Source: Leptasterias polaris
Taxonomy: Eukaryota > Echinodermata > Asteroidea > Forcipulatida > Asteriidae
Reading direction: 5' to 3'
Length of the DNA: 64,000 nucleotides
Assembly (NCBI GenBank): GCA_037783415.1
Contig: JAZGTN010000028.1
Coordinates: 4,226,501 to 4,290,500, forward strand
In this document: in pieces, positions 61,889 through 64,000 of the stretch
How the letters are laid out: each line of letters begins with the position of its first letter
Numbering within the stretch: position 1 is the first letter of the stretch
Position numbers and translations under genes: made by a program
Notes under the pieces: generated by a model
Told to the model about the DNA's origin: nothing
The model's input: the letters and a program-made list of their open reading frames with translations, nothing else
Database searches by the model: none

Positions 61889-62033
61889 TGAGGGGAGGAA
61901 GAGCTACAACAGAGTAATTATTTCATTTTAAAAAGAAGGACGACTATGTGAAGAAGTTGCATTAGGACGTTGATAATAAGTTGCGGGAAAGTGGGAAACA
62001 AGGCTGATGACTTCCAGAGTGAAGCTGCTTTCG

Positions 62034-62047
62034 GTAGAGGGCGCCGG
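62034..62047 (+). promoter_or_regulatory. Isolated GAGGGCGC / CTCF-like sequence
   Basis: GGTAGAGGGCGCCG: the core YAGRKGGCRS is fully matched; flanking positions are weaker. Listed because the same core occurs in every satellite unit and at several other places in the right half. Confidence 0.25.
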
Positions 62048-62129
62048 ATGAAGCTTCGTATTATTTTCATTGGAGACGGTTGCAAGATGTTGAAAAGAAG
62101 GAGAGGCGATATCGCTTGGTCAATCATTA

Positions 62130-62670
62130 TTCCTCGTCTTCTTCTTTATAATTGTTTCCATCACACGCATACACAAAAACATAAGTATACTATATAATAC
62201 ATAATATATAATTGCAATAACTTGCACATGTGTCTGTGAATGGAGGTCTCAAAAAAGCATAGCTTGCAGAGTGGAGACCCCTCTTGATACAAGAACAAAA
62301 CAAATAAAAACAACAACAATTAAATATGATTAGAATACATAACTAAATACCGTTAATAAATGTAATACCTCTTGGACAACCAGCAAGAGACCGTTGAAAA
62401 ACAAACATTGTTGGATGACAGTTAATTGAAATGGTTAGAAACAACCAAAGTGTGTTTGATGTGAGACAGGATAGGGTGCAGGCGTGAGGGGCTTGTGTAT
62501 GTTCTGGTGCTTTGTCTGACCAGACGTTTGTTAGCCTGAACATCTGACGCCACACTTCGAGGCTCGTGAATAAAGTCAGATACCGGCCTTGAGCACCTAG
62601 CAGGATCCTGTCAGATGTACCTTTGACCTCACATTCAATTCACACGGACGGAGATTCGTAGTAATAAAAC
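62130..62670. other. Intergenic stretch, nothing recognised
   Basis: AT-rich sequence with poly-AC and ATA runs; no supported gene, RNA or element. Confidence 0.5.
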
Positions 62671-62672
62671 AA

Positions 62673-62701
62673 CAGTACATACATGTACATACATGTACAT
62701 T
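62673..62701. repeat. (TACATACATG)n short tandem repeat
   Basis: About three copies of ACATACATGT, itself partly palindromic (ACATGT). Confidence 0.85.
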
Positions 62702-63394
62702 ATGCACACTTGCATGCAGCAGACGATCGAAAGTTGGTGGCAGACAAACTACGTCACTTCAGAGTGGACCAATCATAACACAGATACGGAAAGCTTACGT
62801 CACTGCATGTTTATCTAATGAAATCATTGGGCCTGTATGACCAATGCCAGTCTTTATCCTTGTGGATAAAGACAGGGGACCAGAAAATGTCTGCTTCTCT
62901 GGAAATTAGAGCAGAGGGCGCCCCATAGTCATAGACAGCTCTAGTTGTAGAAGGGGCAGCGGTAGAATAGTATTATTTTTATATAGAGACATTGTAAGGC
63001 AGTGTGATGGTAATTATTGTGTACCATTGACTGACAACGGGTTGTTTTCGCGCCCATTCATTCCTCGTGGAAAAAAATATACAAAAGACTGGAGGCTAAA
63101 TAGGGGCCCGGTGGGTTGTATTTAACCACTGTCATGTTTCCTACACATAGCCAATCAGAGTGCTGTGTAGTTCCAATTATTGTGACTATTCCCTGAAGGG
63201 GTTTCAATATTGACTCGTATTTCGTTTCCAGTGAATCCTAAGACATTTCCGACCAAAGATGGCTGACGGCATTTTTTATTGAATGTTGAAAAACAGCACT
63301 ACAAGTTTTATGACAAATAAACCAACCCAATCCCACCAGCTACGGTCAAACATGAAAAACAGTGCTGGGGGTCAATCAAAAAATGCCATAAGGA

Positions 63395-63395
<1 letters not shown>
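62702..63395. other. Intergenic stretch, nothing recognised
   Basis: Contains one GAGGGCGCC (62914-62922), a CCAAT (62769 on) and an AAGATGGCTG (63258 on). No ORF or transposon ends were identified. Confidence 0.5.

Positions 63396-63427
<32 letters not shown>
63396..63427. repeat. (AAC)n microsatellite
   Basis: About ten uninterrupted AAC units. Confidence 0.95.
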
Positions 63428-63527
63428 AATAGGCTTTGAATTCTTTATATAACATCACAGTTTCAGCTGCTCATTTTCTAGATATCCACAACAAAAGTAT
63501 GCATAAGTGTCTGTAGGGAATATGTCT

Positions 63528-63734
63528 TCATCTTTTTTTACCCCTCTTATCTTCCTCCCACATTTGTCTTCTTTCTGGCAAGGGAAACTCAAACATTCTC
63601 CTTAGTCCTCTTAAAGCATCGTAGCCAACAGATCTATAAAAAGATACTCCCTTCAAGATGCGATGACAGACACAAGAGAGAAACTTAAGCGCTCGCTCAT
63701 ACGCCCTCAAGCGGTGATCTAGATAACATATCAT
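63528..63734 (-). CDS. Possible 68-codon ORF or terminal exon, unidentified
   Basis: ATG at 63734, stop TGA at 63528-63530; an in-frame TGA lies just upstream of the TTG that opens the longer frame. The product is basic and Arg-rich, with a Cys-containing middle (LSCVCHRIL) and a charged C-terminus (MWEEDKRGKKR). The balanced composition is less repeat-like than neighbouring frames. No splice acceptor close to the start and no family was recognised, so chance remains likely. Confidence 0.2.
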   Translation of the reverse strand: MICYLDHRLRAYERALKFLSCVCHRILKGVSFYRSVGYDALRGLRRMFEFPLPERRQMWEEDKRGKKR

Positions 63735-64000
63735 GTTCCCACGCAAATATCACGCAGTTTAAACACAGGTAGGATGACGAAACGAGTTCAATATCCTCTT
63801 CATTGTGCCACTAGTGTGGGGAGCCCAAAGAGTAACCCGAAACCGAAATGTATTCTGGACTTAAATGTAGCCGCAAATCTGTACCTATAATGAAGCCATC
63901 TTGTATCTTGCATTGGTGTACTCTCCTAAAAGCATTGCTGCTTTCCTGGAGAGGATGGGTTGCAATTCCATGTGTGCTCTGTGTTTGTGCTGTTAGTGTT

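Overview
The window is animal nuclear DNA. It has no operons or bacterial gene packing. It holds a large tandem satellite, several decayed non-LTR retrotransposons (LINEs), DNA-transposon remnants, a tRNA-derived SINE, microsatellites, and one convincing cellular gene, an intronless rhodopsin-class GPCR. The mix of L2/CR1-like LINEs, a hAT-like element and an intronless GPCR suggests a marine invertebrate, perhaps a deuterostome such as an echinoderm or hemichordate. That placement is inference; no sequence here settles it.

Layout. 1-37582: a head-to-tail satellite of 32 complete monomers (about 1156-1164 bp) plus a 544-bp partial one. Monomer variants recur in 3- and 4-unit blocks. On the right side these form a 7-unit higher-order repeat of 8110 bp. 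Each monomer itself looks like about eight diverged copies of a ~145-bp ancestor. Each carries four perfect TGACGTCA sites (three inside a 14-bp palindrome), a CTCF-like sequence, an inverted pair of ETS-type sites, a DR4 nuclear-receptor-type direct repeat and an E-box. 37595-37820: the array ends in four perfect-hairpin repeats that share a core with the monomer.

38119-47594 is a transposon cluster. It holds a 5'-truncated LINE split by a 1088-bp hAT-like element with a perfect 8-bp target duplication, then two longer LINEs lying head to head: 40143-~43735 on the minus strand and ~43740-47594 on the plus strand. Both have lost part of the reverse transcriptase and carry frameshifts or a stop, so neither should be autonomous.

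47595-55118 is gene-poor. It contains small inverted-repeat elements, a 1.4-kb terminal-inverted-repeat element (50353-51767), an element built around a GTCCCCC motif (52018-52946) whose core contains a diverged relative of the satellite, and a SINE (about 54140-54320). 55119-56093 is the GPCR on the minus strand, with a possible TATA box upstream. 56100-64000 holds a 21-bp minisatellite, a long unidentified ORF, a LINE 3' end, a hammerhead-like motif, an inverted-repeat pair, a 181-bp MITE and microsatellites.

The most interesting object is the satellite: a nested repeat (~145 bp, 1.16 kb, 3/4/7-mers) in which every unit repeats the same set of transcription-factor-like sites, with a related dispersed copy 15 kb beyond the array edge. 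Start codons of the long reading frames were checked: the GPCR opens at ATG 56093 and the minus-strand LINE at ATG 43398, because the longer open frames begin at TTG.
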